Below, piece after piece: positions 54,807-63,937 of a DNA stretch of 63,937 bases (positions are counted from its first letter, which is position 1; each line of letters starts with the position of its first letter). The notes below the pieces were generated by a model. It did no database searches. It saw only the letters and a list, made by a program, of their open reading frames with translations, and was not told the DNA's origin. The stretch is from Desulfamplus magnetovallimortis (GTDB taxonomy: Bacteria; Desulfobacterota; Desulfobacteria; Desulfobacterales; Desulfobacteraceae): NCBI RefSeq assembly GCF_900170035.1, contig NZ_LT828561.1, positions 26,286-90,222 of the forward strand, written 5' to 3'. The position numbers were made by a program, and so were the translations under genes.

Positions 54807-54931
54807 CATACGCATCAAGCTAAGGTTTTCAAAGCCTTATCAGACGGGTTTTTCTAATTTTTGTTGTTAAGATGTTTGATTTTATATTTATAATAAAAAC
54901 AAAGTCTTATATTCTTAGCTTGATGCGTATG
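54807..54931. mobile_element. MITE-4, 125 bp, 18-bp perfect inverted ends, 10-bp target duplication
   Basis: The ends CATACGCATCAAGCTAAG and CTTAGCTTGATGCGTATG are perfect inverted repeats. GTCTATACCA flanks both sides (54797-54806, 54932-54941). The ends resemble those recalled for the IS231 group of the IS4 family (CAT-x-CCCATCAA-x-TTAAG), which also makes 10-12 bp duplications. It encodes no transposase and contains the stop that ends the gene to its right. Confidence 0.93.
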
Positions 54932-57871
54932 GTCTATACCATCACAGTTCTGGTCAATGCCGTCTCCGGCTATTTCTGTGGCTCCGGGGTGTATACTGGC
55001 ATCAGTATCATCGCAGTCGGTGTGATCAAGGACATAGCCTGCTGGCTGGGAGGTGGCTTCGTAAGGGTGGTCTTCATCTCCGTAGCCGTCTCTGTCTATG
55101 TCGGGGTAGTATGTTGTAGTTTCCAAAGGTGGATCACAATTCTGGTGTACGCTTGCATCTGTGTCATCGCAATCATCATCATTGGAAACATATCCATCTG
55201 GTTTTAATACAGCCGTTATTGTGTGCTTTTCATCACCATAACCGTCATTATCATTATCGCGATACCAGATCGAGGGTGAAGAAAACATTTTAATATATTT
55301 ATCAAGATCCGTCAATCGTTCGTTAAATGCCTTGAGAGTATATATACCTACGCTCTTTTTTGTACCATCAGATGTAGAAAGTGTTATATGTGTCCAAATA
55401 TCTTTATTATTCTCTAATTCTGGTATCACCACAGTCGAATAGGATGCACTAACAAGGCTACCGTATAACACTGCAAGACCATCCACCAGCAATCCTAATT
55501 CATTTGCAGCTTGGCCAGCCAATACCGCACCAGAGGGCATCAACGCTGCAATTTCCATTTGCATCCTAGCACTCTCAAAAGCATGGGCTGCCAGTGCCAC
55601 AGCCTCAGCCATGACATAGGTTTCCAATATAGATAACTCTTCTTTACTATCAATAAAACGAGGAACACTAAGCAGCCAATTGGCACGAGTTTCTTTTAAC
55701 ATCTCAAGAATATCGTTTTTGGATTTACCCTGATCCATATCTTTTTGAATTTTTGAAGAAATATTGTCAAAATCGCTATAGAAAGACTCAAGAAGATGAT
55801 ATGAAAGGGCTGCGTAGTAACAATACCAGCCAGTGCGGTCTGCAGCTATTGACTGAACTTTCCCCATATTCAGATCAGATGCCCAATAGGCACCTCCATT
55901 AAGGAATTCAAATATTGGTGGATCTCCGTTTGTGTAGATGGTACTAAATTTTGAAATACCGGCTTTATTATTGATCTTTACTAATGCCATGTTAAGTTTT
56001 GTAACTAATTCATTATAAACTTTTGCCGCATTCTTTTTGAAACAAAAGAATCCATAGGTGTGGTTCTTCAGTTCTTCTGCGATGTTACCTGTCCTAACAA
56101 GTTCAAGAAAAGAGTATAAGGCTTCACTCACCAATATTGCTGCATACTCTCCCCCTTCATCATCGGAATTAAGTTCTTTGATATTATCGTCATCCCCAAG
56201 GGCTTCAATTAAATGCTCAATAAAATCAAATGATTCTTTAGAGTCATCTATTAGTTTATCAAGAGTAAAAGTGGTGCCTAAATTATATTTTTTACTTTTT
56301 TCTAAAAAACCATACGGAGAAAAACTGACAACGGAAAAAGTAAGTTTTCTTGTGTTTGCATCATAGCTGTCTGGATAAATATTTTCAGTTTTTCCGGTTG
56401 CTGATATAACATGCACCAAAAAAATATTTTCAGGGTCCTGATCTTCGCCAACAGTATAATTAAATGTTACAGGGCCATCAAGCTGGCTTTCTGCCTGGAG
56501 ATCAAATGCAGCAAGCGGTGTGCCGGCAACCATGGAACTTATCTCATCTGTCGATATTTTATAGGCGATTACCTTGGTTGGTTCATTAAAGGTCAACTCC
56601 CCTGCTTGCACTTCCAGCTCGTCCAGCTCAAGAAACGTACCTCCACTTGAAGAGAGAGTGGCTTCTGCACTGTTCAATGGCTGCATCACATAAAATGAGA
56701 GAATTAAAACAGTCTGAGCCTGGCCATCTCCGGCAATTTCGATCGTTACTTCACCGTTACCATCTCCGGTAGGCGCACCTATCGTAACAGAAATGCCATT
56801 TTCAGTCTTAACCACACTATCTTCTGTTGTAACATGACTGACAGCTATATCCAGTCCATTGTCCAGAAGATTGCCGGGCAGACCGATGTTTGTTACTGAA
56901 TTTGCGATAAAAAAGAATGGCCAGAGAACCTCAATGGTTTTTGATAAAAGCTCCACTCGATATTGATTCAAATCAGTGGCATCAGGATTTTCATAATATG
57001 ATGATATCCATTCAGCAAGGGTATTAATCTCTTCATTTGATGTTGAAACAGGTTCTCCCCATGCAGATATTTCAATAATGTTTGCAAGGTATTGAGCCGG
57101 CGAGGTTATATTTCTGGCATCTGCAATTTGCCAGGCAGCCTCTGTATAATGGCTTATAATTGTCGCGTCCGAGCTGAATCTACCGTTTTCTGGAATATCA
57201 GCGCTGTTAATTATGCTGTGAATTTCAAGCCCGTTTTGGGGATTGACTGCTGTCAGTAAAAGAAGGTCATGTGAAGCGGCAGCTTCAGGACTTAAAGATA
57301 TGAACCATTCACCGTTATTATCCGCAACAGCGCTGCCCAGAGAGTCTGAATGACCTAAACCAGAGACTGTTACAACGGCCTGCGGCACAATATCGTCATA
57401 AACCTTCCCTGACAGGATTATACCGGCTCCCTCAATTCCTGCAGGAACTGCATTGACGCTATTGCTTCCCAGCATCACCTGACCCGATTCGATCTTCAGA
57501 ATCAGGGAACCATTATCGAAGGTGATAATCTGGGATGAGGTTGTTGCCGGCAGCTTGACCAATGTACCGCCTGTACCTTCAAGAATAACCACGGCACCTG
57601 TTCGGGACACTGTAAAACTGTCTGAATTTGAAGCAATGGTTATGGTGTTGCTGCCAGGAAAGTTTACGATCTTTACATTTGCTCCTGTAGCAACGGTCAC
57701 ATGGTTATCTCCTGCACTGCCAAAGATGGTTACCGTCTCCCCGGATGATACTGTGGTATCGGGGCTGGTATCCGTTAAAACAATGCTTTCACGGGCACTC
57801 GCCGAAAAAGACGCAAGCACCACAACCACAGCCAAAAGCGTAAACAAGAAAATCTTTGCTTTCTTTTGCAT
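54854..57871 (-). CDS. Large secreted protein with C-terminal MopE-like metal-binding repeats, truncated by MITE-4
   Basis: The 1005-residue product starts with a signal peptide ([26 protein letters not shown]), then a beta-rich region ([24 protein letters not shown]...) and a long helical region. Two copies of a metal-binding motif follow ([12 protein letters not shown]...[11 protein letters not shown] and [12 protein letters not shown]...[29 protein letters not shown]), as in MopE-type and thrombospondin-3-like calcium or copper binding repeats. The last 25 residues ([10 protein letters not shown]...) are encoded by the inserted MITE. ATG 57871 was chosen over 57922 because the signal peptide starts there. 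Confidence 0.85.
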   Translation of the reverse strand: MQKKAKIFLFTLLAVVVVLASFSASARESIVLTDTSPDTTVSSGETVTIFGSAGDNHVTVATGANVKIVNFPGSNTITIASNSDSFTVSRTGAVVILEGTGGTLVKLPATTSSQIITFDNGSLILKIESGQVMLGSNSVNAVPAGIEGAGIILSGKVYDDIVPQAVVTVSGLGHSDSLGSAVADNNGEWFISLSPEAAASHDLLLLTAVNPQNGLEIHSIINSADIPENGRFSSDATIISHYTEAAWQIADARNITSPAQYLANIIEISAWGEPVSTSNEEINTLAEWISSYYENPDATDLNQYRVELLSKTIEVLWPFFFIANSVTNIGLPGNLLDNGLDIAVSHVTTEDSVVKTENGISVTIGAPTGDGNGEVTIEIAGDGQAQTVLILSFYVMQPLNSAEATLSSSGGTFLELDELEVQAGELTFNEPTKVIAYKISTDEISSMVAGTPLAAFDLQAESQLDGPVTFNYTVGEDQDPENIFLVHVISATGKTENIYPDSYDANTRKLTFSVVSFSPYGFLEKSKKYNLGTTFTLDKLIDDSKESFDFIEHLIEALGDDDNIKELNSDDEGGEYAAILVSEALYSFLELVRTGNIAEELKNHTYGFFCFKKNAAKVYNELVTKLNMALVKINNKAGISKFSTIYTNGDPPIFEFLNGGAYWASDLNMGKVQSIAADRTGWYCYYAALSYHLLESFYSDFDNISSKIQKDMDQGKSKNDILEMLKETRANWLLSVPRFIDSKEELSILETYVMAEAVALAAHAFESARMQMEIAALMPSGAVLAGQAANELGLLVDGLAVLYGSLVSASYSTVVIPELENNKDIWTHITLSTSDGTKKSVGIYTLKAFNERLTDLDKYIKMFSSPSIWYRDNDNDGYGDEKHTITAVLKPDGYVSNDDDCDDTDASVHQNCDPPLETTTYYPDIDRDGYGDEDHPYEATSQPAGYVLDHTDCDDTDASIHPGATEIAGDGIDQNCDGIDHTHQAKNIRLCFYYKYKIKHLNNKN

Positions 57872-58077
57872 TTTTACTTTTTCCTTTCTTTGTTTGATTG
57901 AATCAATGGATTGCTGAATCACAACTCAATGGAATTGAGAATCAGGTTACACACTTCTAAATATTTTGAACCATGATTAAAAGGATTTAAGGATTAACAT
58001 GATTGAACCTTAATGACTGTCAATGGCCGTTTAAAGCTGCCCTGACCATGAAAAACAAATGTGTTTATTCGGTAATA

Positions 58078-58261
58078 ACTCAAAATCGACACCTATAACC
58101 TCTTGAGTCTTGTCAATACTGTCTGAATCAGGATTTCCAAGATTAACAGGATAAGGCAGGATTATCTATCCTGAACATCTTGTTTATCCTGGTTATCCTG
58201 GTTATCCTGATTCAGACAAATTCAGTAAATGGAAAAAAGCAATAAGATGTCGATTTTGAGT
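58078..58261. repeat. Compound palindromic repeat, intact copy (184 bp)
   Basis: The outer arms ACTCAAAATCGACA and TGTCGATTTTGAGT are perfect inverted repeats. The inner arms GTCTGAATCAGGAT (58121) and ATCCTGATTCAGAC (58204-58217) enclose AGGATAAACAAGATG and GGTTATCCT-type sub-repeats. It is the reference for the interrupted copies at 27356 and 50340. Confidence 0.85.
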
Positions 58262-58529
58262 AATAATAATCCTTAACCCATTTCAAAGGTAAAACAAATA
58301 ATATTTTTCTCTTTTTCTAAAAAATCTATCGCCAAAAGAACCATTTCCTTATCATCCTTTAGATATTGATGGTAACAGTTCTTGTTTTTCAATTAAATGG
58401 AAATTTTGACAGGGCTTCTTGAAGAGCAACAATGGCTGTGTTACTATAAATATATGGAAAAAAAGACACAAGAAATCATGCTTCAAACAGTCAATCCGTT
58501 TCAAACAATCAATCCGTTTGGAAGTCTAA

Positions 58530-58578
58530 TACTTATAAATCAGTCAATAAAAGCCAACCACACCGGAACCTTCATCCC
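58530..58578. repeat. 49-bp dispersed repeat (copy of 52594-52642)
   Basis: Matches 52594-52642 at nearly every position; ends 45 bases before uvrB. Confidence 0.75.
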
Positions 58579-58622
58579 CTTCTACACCGGAAATTGAACA
58601 ATACCCACACTGGAAATTAAAA

Positions 58623-60695
58623 ATGCCTTACAAAAACCTTTTCAGTATCCACTCCCCATTCCAGCCCACAGGCGATCAGCCTGCGGCAATTGAGTATCTT
58701 TCAAATGGGATTTGCAATAATGAAAGTCAAGCTGAAACACATCTTGAAACTCATCATGAAACACACCAGGTTCTCCTTGGTGTAACAGGCTCCGGAAAAA
58801 CATTTACCATGGCAAATATCATAGCAGAAGTTGGAAAACCTGCCTTGATTATAGCTCCAAACAAAACTCTTGCTGCCCAGCTTTATAATGAATTCAAGTC
58901 CCTCTTTCCTGAGAATGCTGTGGAGTATTTTGTAAGTTATTATGATTATTATCAGCCGGAAGCATATATTCCATCAAGTGATACCTATATCCAGAAGGAT
59001 TCGGCCATAAACGAGATGATTGACAAGATGCGCCACTCTGCAACACGCTCTGTTCTGGCAAGAAAAGATGTTATTGTGGTGGCAAGTGTCTCCTGTATTT
59101 ACGGCCTGGGAGCTCCGGAAGATTACCTTGCCCTAAGAGTTGAGGTGGCAGAGGATATGGAAAAATCCAGGGAAAAATTGTTGTCAGAACTTGTGGGTAT
59201 TCAATATGAGAGAAATGATATTGATTTTCACAGGGGCACCTTCAGGGTCAGGGGAGACAGGGTGGAGATTTTTCCTGCATATGAAGAGGCAAAAGCATTG
59301 AGGATTGATTTTTTCGGGGATACCATTGAAAGTCTAAGCGAGATTGATCCCCTGAAAGGCGATATACTCAACAGCCTCAAGGCCACGGCCGTCTATCCGG
59401 CTTCTCACTATGTCACCCAGACAGAAACCCGTAAACGTGCGGTGCAGGGCATAATTGAAGAGCTTAAGGAACGCCTTGAATATTATCACAAAGAGAATCG
59501 GCTTCTTGAGGCACAGCGGCTTGAAGAACGTACCATGTATGATCTTGAAATGATTAATGAAATGGGCTACTGCAATGGTATTGAAAACTATTCACGGCAT
59601 CTTACCGGCAGAAATCCAGGGGAGCCGCCTCCCACACTTCTTGACTATTTTCCCGATGATTTTCTCATCTTTTTTGATGAGAGCCATATATCTGTGCCCC
59701 AGATTGGTGCAATGTACAAGGCTGACCGTTCACGAAAAGATACCCTTGTCCTTCACGGGTTCCGGCTGCCCTCTGCAATTGACAACCGGCCACTTAAATT
59801 TGAAGAATTTAAAAACAAAGCAAGGCAGGTTATCTATGTTTCTGCCACCCCTGCTGACTACGAGCTTAACAAGGCAGGTGACCGTATTGCTGAGCAGATA
59901 GTAAGACCAACAGGGCTCCTTGATCCCCTTCTTGAGATACGAGGTGCAAAAACACAGGTTGATGATCTTTATGAAGAGATTGTAAAAAAGGTTGAGATGG
60001 ATGAACGTGTTCTGGTGACAACTTTGACCAAGCGCATGGCCGAGGATTTGACCGACTATTTTTCCGATCTCTCCATCAAGGTAAAGTATCTCCATTCCGA
60101 CATTGGTACTGTAGAGCGAATAGACATCATCCAGGATCTTCGAAAAGGCGTGTTTGATGTGCTAATTGGCATAAACCTTCTGAGGGAGGGACTTGATATT
60201 CCTGAAGTCTCCCTTGTTGCTATTCTTGATGCAGACAAGGAGGGTTTTCTCCGGTCCTTCAGATCGCTTATACAGACCTTTGGGCGTGCTGCAAGGAATG
60301 CATCCGGAAAGGTTATAATGTATGCAGATCGTATCACCCCATCCATGAAAAAAGCCATGGAGGAGACTGATCGCAGACGGGAGATTCAAGAGGCATATAA
60401 TCAGAAACATGGTATTATTCCTTCAACAATTATGAAGGATCTCAAAGCGTTTGACTATACCATGGAAAAGTCGGTTATGCCCTTTGAGGCTAACAGTCAC
60501 AGTGAGCTTACAGTGGCCGAAGCTGTTGCTGTTTACGGTTCAGACCCTGACGGTTCCGATCATCAGGAGACTCTTGAGGATATCATCAAAGGCTTTGAAA
60601 TCGAGATGAAGCATGCTGCAGCAGAGATGAAATTCGAGAAAGCTGCCGAGCTGAGGGACAGGATAAAAGAGCTTAAAAAAATCAAGGAAATGTAA
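58623..60695 (+). CDS. uvrB: UvrABC excision repair protein B
   Basis: The 690-residue helicase-like protein has Walker A ([10 protein letters not shown]), the beta-hairpin region [42 protein letters not shown]-type F-F-D-E-S-H, motif VI (QTFGRAARN) and a C-terminal UVR domain ([17 protein letters not shown]) that binds UvrC. UvrB verifies lesions after loading by UvrA. A small low-complexity insert (H-L-E-T-H-H-E-T-H) lies just before Walker A. uvrC is two genes downstream. Confidence 0.97.
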   Translation: MPYKNLFSIHSPFQPTGDQPAAIEYLSNGICNNESQAETHLETHHETHQVLLGVTGSGKTFTMANIIAEVGKPALIIAPNKTLAAQLYNEFKSLFPENAVEYFVSYYDYYQPEAYIPSSDTYIQKDSAINEMIDKMRHSATRSVLARKDVIVVASVSCIYGLGAPEDYLALRVEVAEDMEKSREKLLSELVGIQYERNDIDFHRGTFRVRGDRVEIFPAYEEAKALRIDFFGDTIESLSEIDPLKGDILNSLKATAVYPASHYVTQTETRKRAVQGIIEELKERLEYYHKENRLLEAQRLEERTMYDLEMINEMGYCNGIENYSRHLTGRNPGEPPPTLLDYFPDDFLIFFDESHISVPQIGAMYKADRSRKDTLVLHGFRLPSAIDNRPLKFEEFKNKARQVIYVSATPADYELNKAGDRIAEQIVRPTGLLDPLLEIRGAKTQVDDLYEEIVKKVEMDERVLVTTLTKRMAEDLTDYFSDLSIKVKYLHSDIGTVERIDIIQDLRKGVFDVLIGINLLREGLDIPEVSLVAILDADKEGFLRSFRSLIQTFGRAARNASGKVIMYADRITPSMKKAMEETDRRREIQEAYNQKHGIIPSTIMKDLKAFDYTMEKSVMPFEANSHSELTVAEAVAVYGSDPDGSDHQETLEDIIKGFEIEMKHAAAEMKFEKAAELRDRIKELKKIKEM

Positions 60696-60790
60696 AATTT
60701 TCCGCAAAATGATTATAAATAGAACCTGTAAGACATGGATAATGGTGAGTTGAGTTATAGTGTTTGAGTGTTTTTGAATAAGGAAAGTTT

Positions 60791-61762
60791 ATGAAATATT
60801 TTATTGATCCCACAGTTGATTGTGTATTCAAAAAACTTCTTGGTTCTGAGGAGAACAAGAATTTGCTGATTCATTTTTTGAATGCAGTACTGCGTTCTTC
60901 CATTTTGAATCCAGTAATAGATGTTGAGATATTGAATCCATATAACGAGAAAGATTTTTTAACAGATAAGCTCTCCATTGTGGATGTCAAGGCAAAGGAC
61001 AGTGAAGGTCGTACCTTTCAAGTGGATATTCAGTTATCAATTCATCCAGGGCTTAAATCAAGGATTCTTTACTGCTGGAGTGATATTTATGCATCCCAGC
61101 TTTTAAAGGGTGATGATTACTCCAAGTTGCAGCCTGTTATATCCATCTGGATTATAACTGAGAAACTTTTTTACGAGAGTGAAGGATTTCATTACCATTT
61201 TCAGATATTCGATCCAGTGAACAGGATAGCATTAAATGAGGAATGTGCAATCCACATAATGGAACTTTCAAAGTTTACAAATATGGAGATTAAAAATGAG
61301 CTGGAAAGGTGGTTGGCATTTTTCCGGCTGGGCAGGGATATTGATGATGAGCTTATGCCCGATTTTATGAATACAAAAGAGATGAGGCAGGCCATGGAAA
61401 CATTGAAGGTTTTTTCAGAAAAGGAGAGAGAGTATCATCTATACCAGAACCGTATGAATACCATAAGACTTCAAAGAACCATTGATAAAGAGATGAGTAG
61501 ATTGAAGCAGGCAGTGATAATTGCTGATAAAGCCCTATACGAGGCTGAAGAAAAGAAGCAGAAGGCTGAAGAAGAGAAGCAGAAGGCTGAAGAAGAGAAG
61601 CAGAAGGCTGAAGAAGAGAAGCAAAAGGCTGAAGAAGAGAAGCAAAAGGCTGAAGAAGAGAAACAAAAAGCAATAAAAGAAAAAGAAGAATCTCTGAAGC
61701 GAGAGCAGGCGTTGATCGAAAAATTGAAACAGATGGGCGTTGATATTGACGCTGAGACATAA
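60791..61762 (+). CDS. Rpn/PD-(D/E)XK transposase-like nuclease, second copy
   Basis: The 323-residue protein starts MKYFIDPTVDCVFKKLLGSEENKNLLIHFLNAVL and has L-S-I-V-D-V-K-A-K and F-Q-V-D-I-Q as active-site positions of the family, here with D-x-Q in place of E-x-Q/K. The C-terminal part has six in-frame 21-bp repeats (K-Q-K-A-E-E-E) that form a charged coiled coil. It lies 95 bases after uvrB and seven bases before uvrC, so it probably shares their transcript. Confidence 0.85.
   Translation: MKYFIDPTVDCVFKKLLGSEENKNLLIHFLNAVLRSSILNPVIDVEILNPYNEKDFLTDKLSIVDVKAKDSEGRTFQVDIQLSIHPGLKSRILYCWSDIYASQLLKGDDYSKLQPVISIWIITEKLFYESEGFHYHFQIFDPVNRIALNEECAIHIMELSKFTNMEIKNELERWLAFFRLGRDIDDELMPDFMNTKEMRQAMETLKVFSEKEREYHLYQNRMNTIRLQRTIDKEMSRLKQAVIIADKALYEAEEKKQKAEEEKQKAEEEKQKAEEEKQKAEEEKQKAEEEKQKAIKEKEESLKREQALIEKLKQMGVDIDAET
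61544..61669 (+). repeat. Six in-frame 21-bp repeats encoding AEEEKQK
   Basis: Six units of 21 bp start at 61544; the middle ones are nearly identical in DNA. They give a lysine/glutamate coiled coil at the end of the Rpn-like protein. Confidence 0.93.
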
Positions 61763-61768
61763 ACATAT

Positions 61769-63664
61769 ATGGTAAATTTGAAAGAAGATGGCATTCCTGC
61801 TTCTGTAATGGAAAAATACACACTTTCACCTTCAGAGCCAGGCGTATATCTGATGAAAGGTAGCCGAGGCAGGGTCATTTACGTTGGTAAAGCCAGAAAT
61901 CTGAAAAAAAGGCTTGCCTCCTACTTTGTAAGGGAGATCGGTCATGATCTCAAGACTGCGCTTCTTGTAAGAAATATTACAGATTTTGATATCATTGTAA
62001 CTGCAACTGAACATGAAGCCCTGATCCTTGAAGCCACTCTCATAAAAAAGCATAATCCCAAATACAATATCATCCTCAAGGATGGGAAAAATTACCCTTG
62101 CTTTCGTATTGATACCTCCCATGATTACCCTTCACTCCAGGTTGTCAGAAAAATAAAGAAGGACAATGCAGTCTATTTTGGTCCTTATTCTTCTTCCTAC
62201 AGTGTTAAAAAGACAGTGAAACAGGTTAACCGGATTTTTAAACTTAGAAAATGTCGTGACTCCCAGTTTAAAAAACGATCAAGGCCCTGTCTTCAATATC
62301 AGATAAAGGCGTGCCTTGCCCCTTGCTGCAATGATGTTCCAAAAGAAACCTACAGTAAGATTGTCAGTGATGTTATTCTTTTTCTTAAAGGAAGAACAGC
62401 AGAGCTTATAAATGCCTTGAAAAAAGAGATGATGGCTGAGTCTGAAGCAGAGCGATTTGAAAATGCAGCTCAGATTCGGGATACTGTTTTTGCCATTGAA
62501 AGGATAATGGAACAGCAGGTAGCAGTGACTTCTGATATGATGGATAGAGATGTTGTTGCCTGTAAAGGAGAGCAGGGCAGGGCAGTTGTGACAGTTCTTT
62601 TTGTCCGATCAGGTTATGTAGTTGGCACAAGGCATAGCACCTTTGATATGCACTGGAAGAATACATCAGAGATCATGGCAGCATTTTTGAAACAGTATTA
62701 TCAGACCAGTGCCTTTATTCCACCACAGATTCTTGCTGCTGAACCTTTTGAAGACAGAGAAGTTCTTGAAGAGCAGCTTTCCCTGGAAAAAGGAAAGCGG
62801 GTACACATTCTAATACCTGAACGTGGAGATAAAAAACGTATTGTTGAAATGGCGATACGTAATGCAGAAAGTGAACTCTCCTCAACATTGTCCAGGGAAA
62901 ATGATACAACTGAAACCCTTGAAATGCTAAAAAAACTGCTTGGTATGGAGCAGATACCGAGACGAATTGAGTGTTTTGATAACTCCAATCTTGCCGGAAC
63001 TGATCCTGTATCTTCCATGGTTGTATTTATTGATGGGGAGCCTGATAAATCCCTTTACCGGAAGTTTATCATAAAAGATGTTGCAGAGCAGGATGATTAT
63101 GCATATATGACAGAGGTACTTACAAGACGTTTTTCATGTAAACCAGGCAAATTAGACGAGAGCAGGAAAAAAAGCACTGCGGAGACCAGAAGCGAACTGC
63201 CTGATCTTCTTGTAGTTGATGGTGGCAAGGGGCAGTTATCAATGGCTGTGGCAGTTTTGACTGATTTAAAACTTATGGACAGGATAAAGGTTGTGGGGCT
63301 TGCCAAAAAAAATGTACTCAATGGTGAAACACATGACAAGATATTTGTGCCGAACCGTTCCAATCCCCTGAATACTTCCCTCTCTCTTAAAGCCCTCTAT
63401 CTTCTGCAGCGCCTCAGAGATGAGGCTCACGATTTTGCCATTACCTTCCAGAGGAAACGTCGTTCAAAACGCATGACAGTCTCTTTGCTTGACGGCATTC
63501 CAGGTATTGGGAAAAAACGCAAATCAATGCTTTTAAAGCATTTCAAAGGCGTATCTGCCATGAAAGATGTAAGTATGGAGGAGTTTGCCAAACTTCCTGG
63601 CATGACACAAAGTGCTGCAAAAGCTCTTTATTCAGCGCTCAAGACTTCAAAAAAGTATTCTTGA
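61769..63664 (+). CDS. uvrC: UvrABC excision nuclease subunit C
   Basis: The 631-residue protein makes both incisions in nucleotide excision repair. It has an N-terminal GIY-YIG domain (PGVYLMKGSRGRVIYVGKARNLKKRLASYF), a UVR motif (ESEAERFENAAQIRDTVFAIE), an RNase H-like endonuclease domain (ECFDNSNLAGTDPVSSMVVFIDG, PDLLVVDGGKGQL) and a C-terminal helix-hairpin-helix pair (LLDGIPGIGKKRKSMLLKHF). The stop codon lies within the target duplication of a MITE (63661-63668). Confidence 0.97.
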   Translation: MVNLKEDGIPASVMEKYTLSPSEPGVYLMKGSRGRVIYVGKARNLKKRLASYFVREIGHDLKTALLVRNITDFDIIVTATEHEALILEATLIKKHNPKYNIILKDGKNYPCFRIDTSHDYPSLQVVRKIKKDNAVYFGPYSSSYSVKKTVKQVNRIFKLRKCRDSQFKKRSRPCLQYQIKACLAPCCNDVPKETYSKIVSDVILFLKGRTAELINALKKEMMAESEAERFENAAQIRDTVFAIERIMEQQVAVTSDMMDRDVVACKGEQGRAVVTVLFVRSGYVVGTRHSTFDMHWKNTSEIMAAFLKQYYQTSAFIPPQILAAEPFEDREVLEEQLSLEKGKRVHILIPERGDKKRIVEMAIRNAESELSSTLSRENDTTETLEMLKKLLGMEQIPRRIECFDNSNLAGTDPVSSMVVFIDGEPDKSLYRKFIIKDVAEQDDYAYMTEVLTRRFSCKPGKLDESRKKSTAETRSELPDLLVVDGGKGQLSMAVAVLTDLKLMDRIKVVGLAKKNVLNGETHDKIFVPNRSNPLNTSLSLKALYLLQRLRDEAHDFAITFQRKRRSKRMTVSLLDGIPGIGKKRKSMLLKHFKGVSAMKDVSMEEFAKLPGMTQSAAKALYSALKTSKKYS

Positions 63665-63668
63665 TTTC

Positions 63669-63774
63669 GGCATGTTTCGTTTTCTGGTTTACACTTTCAT
63701 GAAGCAGATCCCCATTTTTAGGTAATCTCTCACAAAAAAGTGTAAAGTACTTTTGGGGTCATATGAAGGGTGGC
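63669..63774. mobile_element. MITE-1 copy D, diverged, at the uvrC 3' end
   Basis: It starts GGCATGTTTCGTTTTCTG and has inner arms GGTTTACACTTT and AAAAAGTGTAAAGT. Flanks TTGATTTC (63661-63668) and TTGATTTA (63775-63782) match at seven of eight positions. The right end (ATGAAGGGTGGC) has drifted from the family sequence. Confidence 0.7.
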
Positions 63775-63811
63775 TTGATTTATATTTACTGTATTTTTAA
63801 GGTTGTATTAT

Positions 63812-63937
63812 ATGGGACAAAAAATGTTTGTTACGGATCTGGATGGCACCCTTTTCACAGACAAAAGAGAGATTGACGATGAAAACCTAATTGCCCTGGA
63901 GCTTCTTGGCAGGGAAGGTGTGGTAAGCTTTGTTTTT
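63812..63937 (+). CDS. HAD-family hydrolase, N-terminal part (runs off the window)
   Basis: The first 42 codons (MGQKMFVTDLDGTLFTDKREIDDENLIALELL...) hold the haloacid dehalogenase motif I, D-L-D-G-T-L, with the nucleophile Asp, in the Cof/YbjI pattern. Such phosphatases act on sugar or other small phosphates. The rest of the gene lies beyond the window end, so the subclass cannot be set. Confidence 0.85.
   Translation, partial: MGQKMFVTDLDGTLFTDKREIDDENLIALELLGREGVVSFVF

Larger units (their letters stand above)
57923..58622. other. 700-base repeat-rich gap upstream of uvrB
   Basis: It contains a GATTAAAAGGATTTAAGGATT stretch (57973), the intact compound repeat (58078-58261) and the 49-bp repeat (58530-58578). 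Two similar pentadecamers (CAGTCAATCCGTTT, CAATCAATCCGTTT) follow one another near 58490. A 66-codon frame at 58397 shows no family features and is not accepted as a gene. Confidence 0.55.

Noticed and set aside
58397-58597. 66-codon frame upstream of uvrB
   Set aside because: Its end is made of the 49-bp dispersed repeat, it has no recognisable domain, and it is probably chance.
61365-61878. Antisense frames opposite the Rpn repeat region
   Set aside because: Same reason: low-complexity 21-bp units stay open in all frames.

Overview
The window looks like the chromosome of an anaerobic, sulfate-reducing member of the Desulfobacterota (Desulfobacteraceae-like). The evidence is a true DsrC with both C-terminal cysteines, a complete high-molecular-weight cytochrome (Hmc) operon with a 16-haem HmcA, a siroheme decarboxylase-type protein, a large CoA-dehydratase activase, TRAP transporters and AT-rich DNA. 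No genus is claimed.

Layout. 0.1-2.1 kb: a nucleotidyltransferase with a frameshifted partner, an Rpn remnant and an HTH protein. 2.1-7.7 kb: tmRNA, a periplasmic rhodanese, an MFS pump, an orphan YejE-like permease, an EamA exporter and a double-ACT protein. 7.9-11 kb: a Cache/PAS NarX-type kinase and a NarL-type regulator. 11.2-16.5 kb: an orphan DctP-type TRAP binding protein diverging from a TAXI-TRAP system with a UspA protein. 16.7-21.8 kb: murA, comEC and a membrane protein. 22.2-27.2 kb: a 1531-aa activase and a small RHH protein. 27.9-31.9 kb: mlaEFDCA lipid transport. 31.9-33.6 kb: a nuclease-fold protein, ahbA-like and dsrC. 34-45 kb: hmcABCDEF, a universal stress protein, rrf1, a histidine kinase and rrf2. 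45-52.5 kb: miaA, an LpoA-like lipoprotein, phosphofructokinase, kdsD and glnS. 52.7-58 kb: an Rpn protein and a large secreted metal-binding/FGE-domain gene cut in two by a small transposable element. 58.6-63.9 kb: uvrB, a second Rpn protein, uvrC and the start of a HAD hydrolase.

The gene set links electron transfer in sulfate respiration (DsrC and Hmc, which carries electrons across the membrane to cytoplasmic disulfide/sulfite chemistry) with haem supply (AhbA), outer-membrane lipid upkeep (Mla) and DNA repair (UvrB/UvrC). The Hmc operon keeps the rrf1/rrf2 regulators known from Desulfovibrio and adds a histidine kinase and a stress protein.

The most distinctive feature is the density of small non-autonomous mobile elements. 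At least four families can be defined in this one window from terminal inverted repeats, constant length and target-site duplications: about 93-106 bp with 8-bp duplications, 91 bp with 8-bp duplications, 91 bp with a 5-bp duplication, and 125 bp with a 10-bp duplication. Some are nested in others. One has replaced the 3' end of miaA, two lie inside the hmc operon, and one splits a large gene whose uninterrupted frame can be rebuilt exactly. A second trait is the repeated appearance of in-frame short tandem repeats inside unrelated genes.
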